Positions 25,073 through 36,000 of a stretch of 64,000 nt of DNA are shown piece after piece. How positions within the stretch are numbered: position 1 is the stretch's first letter; every line of letters begins with the position of its first letter. The position numbers were made by a program, and so were the translations under genes. The stretch is from Stenotrophomonas sp. MMGLT7 (GTDB lineage: Bacteria > Pseudomonadota > Gammaproteobacteria > Xanthomonadales > Xanthomonadaceae), in contig NZ_JAJOZS010000005.1 of NCBI RefSeq assembly GCF_021168555.1, positions 237,524 to 301,523 of the forward strand, written 5' to 3'. The notes below the pieces were generated by a model, which worked only from the letters and a program-made list of their open reading frames with translations, did not search any database and had not been told where the DNA came from.

Positions 25073-25807
25073 CTAGCCGGCGCCCGGCTGCATGCCCCGC
25101 GCATGGCGCACGAAGCGCTTGAGCAGCTTGCGCGCCAGCGGCGCGGCGGTGACCTCGCGGGCGATGGTGCGGGCGCAGCGGCCGCTGCGCTGCAGGCAGT
25201 CGGCGCGGGCCTGGACGTAGCCGCGGATGTGGTGGGTGGCGAATTCCGGGTGGAACTGCACGCCCCAGGCCGAGTCGCCCCAGCGGAAGGCATGGCACTG
25301 GTCCTGCAGCGAATGCGCCAGCACGGTGGCGCCGTCGGGCGCGCGCAGCACCGTCTGCATGTGGGTGGCGTGGGCCGGGAAGCGCTCGGGCAGGCCGGAG
25401 AACAGCGGGTCCTCGAACGCCGGCGGCTCCAGCCGCAGTTCGATGGTGCCGGACTCGCGCCCGGCCGGGTTGTAGTCCACCTGGCCGCCGAGCGCGTGCG
25501 CCAGCAGCTGGTGGCCGTAGCAGATGCCCAGCAGCGGGGTGCCGCCGTGGGCGGCCTCGCGCAGCCAGTCGGCCGAGCGCTCGCTCCAGTCGGCGTGGTC
25601 GGTGACGAAGGCGGCCGAGCCGCTGACGATGACCCCGGCGAACAGGCCGCGTGCCGGCAGCGCCTCGCCGGCTTCCACGTTCACCGAGATGGCCTCGCCC
25701 GGCTCCAGCCCGGCGGCGACGCGGATCCAGTGCGGGAAGCGCCCATAGCGCTTGACCGCCGGCAGCGGCTGGCCGGTTTCGAGGATCAGGAACGGCGCGG
25801 GGTTCAT
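25073..25807 (-). CDS. Class I glutamine amidotransferase (GMP synthase-like, YfeJ type)
   Basis: The 244-residue stand-alone amidotransferase has the nucleophile motif GICYGHQLLAHALGG (catalytic cysteine near residue 98) and the His-Glu pair in GVQFHPEFA. These complete the triad. PALRGLFAGVIVSGS-like LPARGLFAGVIVSGS marks the oxyanion region. It lacks a synthetase domain, so the acceptor of the ammonia, or whether it hydrolyses other gamma-glutamyl amides, is unknown. Its ATG overlaps the TGA of the upstream GspE-like gene, an unusual translational coupling. Confidence 0.87.
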   Translation of the reverse strand: MNPAPFLILETGQPLPAVKRYGRFPHWIRVAAGLEPGEAISVNVEAGEALPARGLFAGVIVSGSAAFVTDHADWSERSADWLREAAHGGTPLLGICYGHQLLAHALGGQVDYNPAGRESGTIELRLEPPAFEDPLFSGLPERFPAHATHMQTVLRAPDGATVLAHSLQDQCHAFRWGDSAWGVQFHPEFATHHIRGYVQARADCLQRSGRCARTIAREVTAAPLARKLLKRFVRHARGMQPGAG

Positions 25808-27630
25808 TCCGAAGGGGGGAGCACCGACAGGACTTCGGCGATTGTAGTCAGACCGGCGGCCACCTTTTCAAGGCCGGTGCGGCGCAGCGTGCGCAGGCCG
25901 TCGGCGCGGGCGGCGCGGGAAAAGGCCGCCAGGTCCATGTCGGCACGGATCAGGCTGCGCAGCCGGGGAGTGATCGGAAGCAGCTCGTACAGGCCTATGC
26001 GGCCCAGGTAGCCGGTGCGGCGGCACTCCAGGCAGCCCACCGGCGCATATGTCGCCACGTTATCCGGTAATGCCTCATCGCCATCACGCAGCACCGCCCA
26101 GTCGGCCTCGGCGAGGGCGTGTTCGCGCTTGCAGTGCGGGCACAGCGTGCGCACCAGGCGCTGGGCGAGCACGCCGGACAGGGTGCTGGCCACCAGGTAG
26201 TGCGGCACGCCCAGGTCGAGCAGGCGGGTGATCGCGGAAGGAGCGTCGTTGGTGTGCAGGGTGGACAGCACCAGGTGGCCTGTCAGCGAGGCCTGCACCG
26301 CCATGTGCGCGGTCTCCAGGTCGCGGATCTCGCCGATCATGATGATGTCCGGGTCCTGCCGCAGCAGGGTGCGCACGCCGCTGGCGAAGTCCAGGTCGAT
26401 GTTGTTCTGCACCTGCATCTGGTTGAACTCGGTCGCGATCATCTCGATCGGGTCCTCGACCGTGCACACGTTCACGTCCGGCGTGGCCAGGCGCTTGAGC
26501 GTGGAGTACAGCGTGGTGGTCTTGCCCGAGCCGGTCGGGCCGGTGACCAGCACGATGCCGTTGGGCCGCTCCACCAGCGCGTTCCAGCCGGCCGCCTCCT
26601 CCGGGCTGAAGCCGAGCTGGTCGATGCTCTTGAACGCCGCGTCCGGGTCGAAGATGCGCATCACGCACTTCTCGCCGAAGGCGGTGGGCATGGTCGACAG
26701 GCGCATCTCCACCTCGCGCCCGCCGGGGCTGCGGGTCTTGATGCGGCCGTCCTGCGGGCGGCGGCGCTCGGCCAGGTCCATGCGCCCGAGCACCTTGATG
26801 CGGCTGACCACCGCGGTCATCACCGCCGGCGGCACCTCGAACACCTTGTGCAGTACGCCGTCGATGCGGAAGCGCATGCGCCCCATGTCGCGGCGCGGCT
26901 CCAGGTGGATGTCGCTGGCGCGCTGCTCGTAGGCGTACTGCAGCAGCCAGTCGACGATGTGGACGATGTGGTGGTCGTCGGCGTTGACGTCGCCGGCGCG
27001 GCCCAGCTCCACCAACTGCTCGAAGCTGGGCAGGCCGCTGCCCTGCTCGTTGCGGCCGTCGCGCGCCCCGCGCACCGAACGGCTGACGCCGAAGAACTCC
27101 ATCGTGTAGCGGTGCAGGTCCAGCGGGTTGACCATCGCCACTTCGATGCGGCGGCGCGCCAGGTGCTGCAGGTCGGCGCGCCAGTCCAGCGCCAGCGGCT
27201 CGCTGGTGGCCACCAGCACGCGCTCGCCATCCACCGCCAGCGGCAGGATGCGGTGGCGGCGCGCGTAGGCGTGCGAGACCGCCGCGGTGGCCGCGGCCAC
27301 GTCCACCCGGGTGGGATCGATGCGCAGGTAGCGGTGGCCGGTGCGGGTGGCCAGCCATTCGGTCAGCCGTTCCAGCCCCAGTTCGCCGGCCGGCGGCTGC
27401 GCCGCGGTGAGCTTGAGGTTGGCCAGCAGCACCAGCGGATGCACCTCGCTGGGGGTGCGCGCGCCGCCGGCCGAGAACTGCATGCGCGCGCGATCGGCCG
27501 GCGCCACCAGGCCATCAGTCACCAGCGCGGCGGCCACGCGCTCGAACGCCAGCCGGCCCGGCGGCAGGCTCGCCGCGACCGGAGCGGGCGCTGCCGGCCC
27601 GGTTGCTTGCCGCTGTTCCATCGTCCCCAT
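25804..27630 (-). CDS. GspE/PulE/PilB-family secretion ATPase (orphan)
   Basis: The 608-residue protein has an N-terminal type II secretion E domain (about residues 60-190). The ATPase domain has Walker A GPTGSGKTTT, an Asp box around VEDPIEM, Walker B IIMIGEIRDLET and the His box GHLVLSTLHTNDA. A tetracysteine zinc motif, CPHC and CLEC, lies 40-50 residues apart near the C-terminus. Such ATPases power type II secretion or type IV pilus assembly. No other gsp or pil gene is in the window, so the machine it serves is not evident. I use the ATG at 27630; 27621 is also possible. The downstream amidotransferase overlaps its stop. Confidence 0.9.
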   Translation of the reverse strand: MGTMEQRQATGPAAPAPVAASLPPGRLAFERVAAALVTDGLVAPADRARMQFSAGGARTPSEVHPLVLLANLKLTAAQPPAGELGLERLTEWLATRTGHRYLRIDPTRVDVAAATAAVSHAYARRHRILPLAVDGERVLVATSEPLALDWRADLQHLARRRIEVAMVNPLDLHRYTMEFFGVSRSVRGARDGRNEQGSGLPSFEQLVELGRAGDVNADDHHIVHIVDWLLQYAYEQRASDIHLEPRRDMGRMRFRIDGVLHKVFEVPPAVMTAVVSRIKVLGRMDLAERRRPQDGRIKTRSPGGREVEMRLSTMPTAFGEKCVMRIFDPDAAFKSIDQLGFSPEEAAGWNALVERPNGIVLVTGPTGSGKTTTLYSTLKRLATPDVNVCTVEDPIEMIATEFNQMQVQNNIDLDFASGVRTLLRQDPDIIMIGEIRDLETAHMAVQASLTGHLVLSTLHTNDAPSAITRLLDLGVPHYLVASTLSGVLAQRLVRTLCPHCKREHALAEADWAVLRDGDEALPDNVATYAPVGCLECRRTGYLGRIGLYELLPITPRLRSLIRADMDLAAFSRAARADGLRTLRRTGLEKVAAGLTTIAEVLSVLPPSE

Positions 27631-27704
27631 GCCTGCTGCGCGGACAAGTGCCCGCCGACCGGCCGGTATACTAGCGCACCCCTTTTTCAACCGGCTTCCG
27701 CTGC

Positions 27705-28634
<930 letters not shown>

Positions 28635-28640
28635 CGTGAT

Positions 28641-28800
28641 CCCTTCCCCCGCTGGCGGGGGAAGGTGCCCGAAGGGCGGATGGGGGCGCTCGCCGCACCG
28701 TCCGCAGCTCCGGGCAAGAGCACCCTCATCCGGCGCTTCGCGCCACCTTCCCCCGAAAATGGGGCCTTGTCCCGCCCGCGGGAGAAGGAAAACCTAAGGT
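28641..28800 (+). repeat. CTTCCCCCGC palindromic element between glyQ and glyS
   Basis: It starts with a perfect 10-bp hairpin, CTTCCCCCGC-TG-GCGGGGGAAG (28643-28664). GTGCCCGAAGGGCGGATGGG follows, then an inverted CCCTCATCCGGCGC and CACCTTCCCCCG part. The same parts occur after glyS (31051-31191) and, as a fragment, at about 36981. It lies inside the glyQS operon. Confidence 0.82.
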
Positions 28801-28808
28801 TTACTGCA

Positions 28809-31031
28809 ATGAGTGAAATGAAGCCGCTGTTGGTCGAACTGGGCACCGAGGAGCTGCCGGTCAAGGCGTTGCCGGGGCTGGCGCAGGCGTTCTTCGACGG
28901 CATCCTCGCCGGGCTGGAGAAGCGCGGCATCGCCGTCGAGCGCGGCGACGCCAGGCCGCTGTCCACGCCGCGCCGGCTGGCCGTGCTGCTGCCGGGCGTG
29001 GCCGCCGAACAGCCCGAGCAGGCCGGCGAAGTGCTGGGGCCATACCTCAACATCGCCCTGGACGCCGACGGCCAGCCGACCCGCGCGCTGGCCGGCTTCG
29101 CCGCCAAGGCCGGGGTTGAGTGGACCGCGCTGGAACGCACCACCGACGCCAAGGGCGAGCGCTTCGTGCACCGCTCGGTCACCCCGGGCGTGCGCACCGC
29201 CGAGCTGTTGCCGCAGATCGTGGCCGAGGCCATCGCCGCGATGCCGATCCCCAAGCCGATGCGCTGGGGCGACCACGACTACGCCTTCGCCCGCCCGGTG
29301 CACTGGCTGGTGCTGCTGTTCGGCAGCGAGGTGGTGCCGGCGCAGCTGCTGGGCGTGAGCGCCGGCCGCGACAGCCGCGGCCACCGCTTCATGCACGATG
29401 CGCCGGTGCCGCTGGCCGCGCCGGCCGACTACGTTGCCGCGCTGGAGGCGGCGTACGTGCTGGTCGACCCGGCGGTGCGCCGCGCGCGCATCGTTGCCGA
29501 GGTCGAGGCCGCCGCCCGCCAGGCCGGCGGCAACGCCCGCATCAGCGAGGACAACCTCGGCCAGGTGGTGGACCTGGTCGAGTGGCCGGCCGCGGTGCTA
29601 TGCAGCTTCGACCGCGATTTCCTGGCGGTGCCGCAGGAAGCGCTGATCGAGACGATGGAGATCAACCAGAAGTTCTTCCCGGTGCTCGACGACGGCGCGC
29701 GCATCACCGAGCACTTCATTGGCATCGCCAACATCGAGTCGAAGGACCCGGAGCAGGTGCGCCGCGGCTACGAGCGGGTGATCCGCCCGCGCTTCGCCGA
29801 TGCGCGCTTCTTCTTCGACGAGGACCTCAAGCAGGGCCTGGTGTCGATGGGCGAGGGCCTGGCCAGCGTGACCTACCAGGCAAAGCTGGGCAGCGTGGCC
29901 GACAAGGTCGCGCGCGTGTCGGCGCTGGCGCAGGCCATCGCACCGCAGGTGGGCGTGGACGCGGCGCTGGCCGCGCGCGCCGCGCAGTTGAGCAAGAACG
30001 ACCTGCAGTCGCGCATGGTCAACGAGTTCCCCGAACTGCAGGGCATCGCCGGCCGCCACTACGCGGCGGCCGCCGCCGAGCCGGCCGAGGTCGCGCTGGC
30101 GATCGACGAGGCCTACCGCCCGCGCTTCGCCGGCGACGACATCGCCGCCTCGGCCACGGGCAAGGTGCTGGCGATCGCCGAGCGCCTGGACACGCTGGCC
30201 GGCGGTTTCGCCGCCGGGCTCAAGCCGACCGGCAACAAGGACCCGTTCGCGCTGCGGCGCAATGCGCTGGGGCTGGCGCGGACGGTGATCGAGAGTGGGT
30301 TTGAGCTCAGTATTAAACAATGGCTACTCGTAGCCTCTGCTTACGCACAGCTGGCCATACATAGAAAGCAGTCAATCGACTTTCTGAAACAGATGGCGCC
30401 GCTTTCCAATCAAATGTCCGACTTTGGAGTGGACGTTGATGTGGAGAAAGCCTTGGGGCAGCACCCAGACGGTCAGAAGTTTCATGCAGACCTCAAGGCC
30501 GTAACCGAAGAGCTATACGACTTCATCCTCGACCGCCTGCGCGGCTACTACGCAGACAAGTCCGATGGGAGCGGGGGCGTGCCGGCCACCCACTTCAACG
30601 CGGTCGCCGAGCTGAGGCCGGCCTCGCTGTACGACTTCGACCGCCGCCTGGACGCGATCGCCACCTTCGCGCAGCTGCCCGAGGCGGCGGCGCTGGCGGC
30701 GGCGAGCAAGCGCATCCGCAACATCCTGCGCAAGGCCGGCGATGCCATCCCCGGCGAGATCGACCCGGCGCTGCTGCACGAGCCGGCCGAGGCCGAGCTG
30801 GCCGAGTCGGTGGAAGCGGCGATCACCGAGACCGGCGCCGCGCTGGCGCGGCGCGACTACGTCGAGGCGCTGGCCTACCTGGCGCGGCTGCGGCCGCAGG
30901 TGGACGCGTTCTTCGAGCAGGTGCTGGTCAATGCCGAGGACGCGGCCGTGCGCGGCAACCGCCTGGCCCTGCTCAAGCGCCTGGGCGACCGCCTGGACTG
31001 CGTGGCCGCGCTCGAGCAGCTGTCCTCGTAG
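28809..31031 (+). CDS. glyS: Glycyl-tRNA synthetase beta subunit, with an unusual internal insert
   Basis: It is the tRNA-binding subunit of the alpha2-beta2 enzyme. It begins [20 protein letters not shown]. It also has [48 protein letters not shown] and the HD-like [17 protein letters not shown] motif. At 740 residues it is longer than the roughly 690-720 usual for the family. The extra length falls at about residues 496-570 (30295-30517), where normal subunits have a short linker before [13 protein letters not shown]. That stretch is about 51% GC by count over 30301-30540, far below the flanks, yet keeps the reading frame. The rest is ordinary. Confidence 0.93.
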   Translation: MSEMKPLLVELGTEELPVKALPGLAQAFFDGILAGLEKRGIAVERGDARPLSTPRRLAVLLPGVAAEQPEQAGEVLGPYLNIALDADGQPTRALAGFAAKAGVEWTALERTTDAKGERFVHRSVTPGVRTAELLPQIVAEAIAAMPIPKPMRWGDHDYAFARPVHWLVLLFGSEVVPAQLLGVSAGRDSRGHRFMHDAPVPLAAPADYVAALEAAYVLVDPAVRRARIVAEVEAAARQAGGNARISEDNLGQVVDLVEWPAAVLCSFDRDFLAVPQEALIETMEINQKFFPVLDDGARITEHFIGIANIESKDPEQVRRGYERVIRPRFADARFFFDEDLKQGLVSMGEGLASVTYQAKLGSVADKVARVSALAQAIAPQVGVDAALAARAAQLSKNDLQSRMVNEFPELQGIAGRHYAAAAAEPAEVALAIDEAYRPRFAGDDIAASATGKVLAIAERLDTLAGGFAAGLKPTGNKDPFALRRNALGLARTVIESGFELSIKQWLLVASAYAQLAIHRKQSIDFLKQMAPLSNQMSDFGVDVDVEKALGQHPDGQKFHADLKAVTEELYDFILDRLRGYYADKSDGSGGVPATHFNAVAELRPASLYDFDRRLDAIATFAQLPEAAALAAASKRIRNILRKAGDAIPGEIDPALLHEPAEAELAESVEAAITETGAALARRDYVEALAYLARLRPQVDAFFEQVLVNAEDAAVRGNRLALLKRLGDRLDCVAALEQLSS

Positions 31032-31050
31032 CGCATGGCTCTAGCTGTTC

Positions 31051-31191
31051 CTTCCCCCGTTTGCGGGGGAAGGTGGCGCGCAGCGCCGGATGGGGGGCTT
31101 TTGCTGTGGCTTTCCCATGCTTCAGGCAACCCCCATCCGCCTTCGGCACCTTCCACCCCGAGGGTGCCCAGCCCCGCAAGCGGGGGAAGGG
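31051..31191 (+). repeat. CTTCCCCCG palindromic element after glyS
   Basis: A 9-bp hairpin (CTTCCCCCG TTTG CGGGGGAAG, 31051-31072) opens the element. An inverted counterpart, GCCCCGCAAGCGGGGGAAGG, closes it near 31191. The middle contains GCGCCGGATGGGG and its inverse CCCCCATCCGCC. It is a relative of the element at 28641; the two bracket glyS. Confidence 0.82.
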
Positions 31192-31303
31192 AGCTTTCCT
31201 GCTTCACAGAGACGGGCCGTAGAGAGGGGGCACGCCCCGCCGTCACACGCTTCCGTGCACGTGTAGTTAACGACTTCACACGCGGTGCCGGTATTCTGGT
31301 GCC

Positions 31304-33088
31304 ATGCGACCCGTTCCCCTCCTCGCAGCCGCAGTGCTGCTTTCCTGCGCCGGTATCGCCCACGCTCGCGGCACCATCGACAAAGTGCAGATCACCGGTC
31401 TGGACAGCGGCGACGAGGCCGCGATGATCGAGAACATCGAAGTCTCGCTGTCGCTGTACGAGGCCATCGGCAAGGAGCAGGGCGAATCCCGGCTGGAATA
31501 CCTGCTCAGCCAGGCGCAGCGGCAGGCGCGCGAGGCGCTGGAGCCGTTCGGCTACTACTCGCCCACCATCACCGTGGAGGCGCCGCGCAGCAACGACCAC
31601 CTGACCGTCACCATCCACGTCGACAAGGGCGAGCCGGTGCGGGTGCGCGAGTCGCACGTCGAGATGGAGGGCTGGGCGACCGAGGACCGCTACCTGCAGG
31701 CCGACGTCAAGGCGTTCAAGCCCAGGCCCGGCGACGTCTTCGACCACACCACCTACGAGGCCAGCAAGGTCACCATCACCCGCCGCCTGGCCGAGCGCGG
31801 CTATTTCGATGCCGACTTCACCCAGCGCCGGGTGGAGGTCACGCGCGCCGAGCATGCCGCCGACATCGACCTGGGCTGGGACAGCGGCCGCCGCTACGAC
31901 ATGGGGCCGGTGCGCTTCCACCAGGACTATTTCCGCGAGAAGCTGCTCGACCCGCTGGTGTACTGGGAAGAGGGCAGCTACTACCACGAGGGCAAGATCG
32001 ACCGCCTGCGCGAGTCGCTGACCAAGCTGGACTACTTCAGCACCATCGACATCCAGCCCAAGCCCGAGGAGGCCGACGACCAGGGCCGGGTGCCGATCGA
32101 CGTCAGGCTCGAGCGCGCCAAGCGCACCATCTACACCTCCGGCCTGAGCTACGGCAGCGAGAGCGGCGCCGGTGTGCGCGGCGGCGTGGAACGGCGCTAC
32201 GTCAACGATCGCGGGCACAAGATCAACACCCAGCTCGACTACGCGCAGAAGCGCAAGTCGCTCAGCACCACCTACCGCATCCCCGCCTTCCGCTGGCTCG
32301 ACGGCTGGTATGCCTTCACCGGCCGCCTGTACGACGAGCAGACCGACTACATCGACCTGCGCAACGTCAAGGTCAGCGCCGCGCGCAGCGGCGAGATCAA
32401 CGAGCACTGGAGCGCGGTGGCCTCGATCAACTTCCTGCGCGAGCGCTGGCGCTACAGCTCCGGCGAGGATGACGACTTCAGCGGCTCGATCTACCAGACC
32501 TCCTCGCTGGTGTACCCGCAGCTGGAGGCCAACTACGCCAACGTCGACGACCGCACCTTCCCGCGCCGCGGCGTGGCCATCAACATGATGATGCGCGGCG
32601 GCGTGGAGGGGGCCGGTTCGGACACCAGCTTCCTGCAGGGCTCGGGCAAGCTGCGCTGGTTCCTGCCGGCCGGCGACAACGGCCGGCTGATCCTGCGCGG
32701 CGAGGGCGGCACCACCTGGACCGGCGACCTGGTGGCGATGCCGCCGAGCCTGCGCTTCTTCGCCGGCGGCGACGACAGCATCCGCGGCTACGCCTTCCGC
32801 GAGGTCGGCCCGCGCACCCCGGCGCCGGACCGCTACGCGCTCGGCGCCAAGCACGTGGTCACCGGCAGCGCCGAGTTCGAGCACTATTTCAGCGGCGGGC
32901 CGTGGGGCGCGGCGGTGTTCGTCGACAGCGGCAGCGCCTTCGACGACACCCCGGACTGGCATACCGGCGTCGGCGTGGGCATGCGCTGGCGCTCGCCGGT
33001 GGGGCCGGTGCGCATCGATGTCGCCCACGGCCTGAACGACCCTGACTCGCAGTTCCAGCTGTACCTCAACATCGGAGTCAACCTGTGA
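31304..33088 (+). CDS. tamA: Translocation and assembly module outer-membrane protein TamA
   Basis: It is an Omp85-family outer-membrane protein that works with TamB in outer-membrane assembly and lipid homeostasis. It has 594 residues with a signal peptide (about 1-21), three POTRA domains (about 22-270) and a C-terminal 16-stranded barrel ending QLYLNIGVNL. The barrel includes FFAGGDDSIRGYAFREVGP, the conserved VRGF/Y-type lid-lock motif. Its stop overlaps the tamB start (GTGA). Confidence 0.94.
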   Translation: MRPVPLLAAAVLLSCAGIAHARGTIDKVQITGLDSGDEAAMIENIEVSLSLYEAIGKEQGESRLEYLLSQAQRQAREALEPFGYYSPTITVEAPRSNDHLTVTIHVDKGEPVRVRESHVEMEGWATEDRYLQADVKAFKPRPGDVFDHTTYEASKVTITRRLAERGYFDADFTQRRVEVTRAEHAADIDLGWDSGRRYDMGPVRFHQDYFREKLLDPLVYWEEGSYYHEGKIDRLRESLTKLDYFSTIDIQPKPEEADDQGRVPIDVRLERAKRTIYTSGLSYGSESGAGVRGGVERRYVNDRGHKINTQLDYAQKRKSLSTTYRIPAFRWLDGWYAFTGRLYDEQTDYIDLRNVKVSAARSGEINEHWSAVASINFLRERWRYSSGEDDDFSGSIYQTSSLVYPQLEANYANVDDRTFPRRGVAINMMMRGGVEGAGSDTSFLQGSGKLRWFLPAGDNGRLILRGEGGTTWTGDLVAMPPSLRFFAGGDDSIRGYAFREVGPRTPAPDRYALGAKHVVTGSAEFEHYFSGGPWGAAVFVDSGSAFDDTPDWHTGVGVGMRWRSPVGPVRIDVAHGLNDPDSQFQLYLNIGVNL

Positions 33089-36000
33089 ACGCGCCGACCG
33101 ACGCCGCACCGCCGCCGCCGCGCCCGCGCTTCTACCGGCGCCGCGGCTTCTGGCTGGGCTCGGGGCTGGGCGTGCTGGGCGTGGTCCTGCTGGTGCTGCT
33201 GGCGGTGTACTGGCTGCTGCAGACCGTGGCCGGGCGCGACGTGCTGCTGGCGCAGGTGGTGGCACGCCTGCCCGCCGGCGCCTCGTTCACCTGGGGCGAG
33301 GTCGACGGGCCGGTGGCCGGGCCGCTGACCCTGCGCAACGTCGATTTCCGCTACCAGGACACCCACTTCACCGCCGAGCGCGTCTACCTGGACCCGGACA
33401 TCCGCCCGCTGCTGGGCCGCAAGCTGCGGCTGGACGCGCTGGAACTGAGCGGCGCCACCCTCGACCTGGGCAAGAGCGAGGAGCCGTTCAAGATGCCGAG
33501 CTGGCCCGGCTCGCTGCCGCAGATCGCCACGCCGCTGGCGCTGCAGGCCGACACCATCGTCGTCGACAACCTGCGCATCACCCAGCTGCAGCAGCCGATG
33601 ATCGACATCCGCCGGATCCGCGGCGGCGTCGAAGTGGCCAACGGCGAGCTGCGCGTGCAGCAGCTGGTGGCCGATACCGATCGCGGCGACTTCCGCGTCG
33701 ACGGCCGCTACCTGCCCGGCAGCGACTACAGCACCGACCTCACCGCCACCGCGGTGCTGCCGGCGCCGCGCGGGCGCACCCCGGCCAGCGTCGGGCTGGT
33801 CGCCCGCGGCGACCTGGAAAGGATGCGGGTGGCCGTGGCCGGCCGTGCGCCGGCGCCGCTGCATGCCGACCTGGTGCTGAACGGACGCGACGATCCGAGC
33901 TGGGAACTGACCGCCAGCAGCGAGGCGCTGGACCTGTCGCTGCTGCTGCCGCCGGCCGAGGGCGCCGCCGCGCCGGCGTCCGAGCCGCTGGCGTTCGACT
34001 TCACCGCCACCGGCAAGGGCGGCGACGCCCGCCTGCAGGGCAAGCTCAGCCAGGGCGACGACCTGGCGGTGACGCTGCAGCCTTCGCACATCGTCCTGGC
34101 CGACCAGGTGCTCACCGTCGAGCCGCTGGTGATCGACGCCTTCGACGGCCGCACCGAACTGCGCGGCAGCGCCGATTTCCGCGACATGGACAACGCCAGC
34201 TTCCGCTTCGCGGTCAATGCCAACGGCCTGAAGTTCGTGCCGGCGCCGGACCCGGCCACGCCCGAGGCGCAATCGCTGCCGGTGGAACTGGTGGAGGCGC
34301 GGCTGGGCGTGGCCGGCACGCTCAAGGCCTGGGCCGCGATCGGCCGCGCGCAGGTCGAGCGCGACGGCGGCCAGGCCACACTGGTGTTCGACAGCCGCGG
34401 CGACGACCGCCATGCCGAACTGCGGCAGGTGGAGGCCACCACGCCGGGCGGTTCGCTGAAGGTCACCGGCGAGGTCGCCTGGCAGCCGCAGCTGGGCTGG
34501 GACGTGCAGGCGGTGCTGGCCAAGTTCGATCCGGGCTACTTCGTTCCCGGCTGGAACGGCAACCTGTCCGGCACCATCGCCTCCAAGGGCGAGCAGCTGC
34601 CGGCCCCGGCCGGCGGAGTATCGCCGGGCTACCAGGCGACCGCCGAGATCGCCTCGCTCAGCGGCCAGCTGCGCCAGCGCCGGCTCGACGCCAAGGGCCG
34701 CTTCGCGCTGCAGGGCGACCAGGGCGAAGGCCAGCTCGACCTGGCGCTGGGCAACAGCCGCGTCGCCGCCCACGGCAAGATCGGCGACCGCCTCGACATC
34801 GATGCCCGGCTGCAGCCGCTGCAGCTGGACGACCTGCTGCCCGGCGGCGCCGGCAGCCTGCGCGGCAGCGTGCAGGTCACCGGCAGCCGCGATGCCCCCG
34901 ACATCGCCGCCGACCTGACCGGCAGCGGCCTGCGCTGGAACGACTGGAGCGCCGAGAGCGTCGAACTGCGCGGCCGCCTGCCCTGGCGCGGTCGCGGCGG
35001 CGACCTGGCGCTGCGCGGCACCGCGATCGACGTCGGCATGGTCCTGGACAGCGTGCGCGTGCAGGCGCGCGGCGCCGTGGAGGACCTGGACCTGGACGTG
35101 GAGGCAAACAACCCGATGGCGGCGCTGGCGCTGCAGGGCGCGGCCCGCCGCAGCGGCACGCGCTGGCAGGGCGAACTGGCCAGCCTGCGCATCGCCCCGT
35201 CCAAGGGCGACGCCTGGGCACTGCGGCAGCCGGCGCAGTTCTCGGCCAATGGCCCGGCCTTTACCCTGTCCGAGGCCTGCCTGGCCGCGACCGGCGGCGG
35301 CGCCCTGTGCGTAAGCGCCAACTGGCCGCGCGAGGGCCTGACGCTGCATGCCGACAGCCTGCCGCTGACGCTGGTGCAGCCGTGGCTGCCGCCGCAGAAC
35401 GGCCGCCCGATCACCTTGCGCGGCGACGTCTCGCTCGACGGCAGCTTCAGGCCGCGCGGCAACGCCTGGGAAGGCAGCTTCCGCATGGCCTCCAAGGAAG
35501 GCGGCGTGCGCCTGGGCGAACGTCCCGACGCGGTGAGCGCGGGCAATCCCAACCGCGGCGAGCTGATCCGCTACGACCAGTTCAGCGTCGAGGCCACATT
35601 CGACCCGCGCCACATCAATGCCCGCCTCGGCGTCGGCTTCCAGGGCAACGGCTTCATCGACGCCAAGTTCGACACCGGCTGGGATCCCTACGCGCCGCTC
35701 AACGGCGAGCTGTACATGAACATCTCGCGGCTGTACTGGCTGGAGCTGTTCGTGGCCGAGATCGATCGCCCGCAGGGGCTGATCGAAGGCCACGTCAGCC
35801 TGCGCGGTACCCGCTCGCAGCCACTGCTCGGCGGCGATGCCACCTTGAGCAACTTCACCGCCGAATACCCGTCGATGGGCCTGGCGCTGAGCGAGGGCAA
35901 GGGCCGCTTCGACGCCCAGCCGGACGGCTCGGCCAAGATCACCGCCTCGGTGAAGTCCGGCGACGGCACCCTGACCGTGGACGGCGGCCTGTCCTGGTAC

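Noticed and set aside
24660..25298. Minus-strand open frame of 212 codons after the amidotransferase
   Set aside because: It overlaps the amidotransferase in another frame, and its Arg/Pro-rich product has no family.
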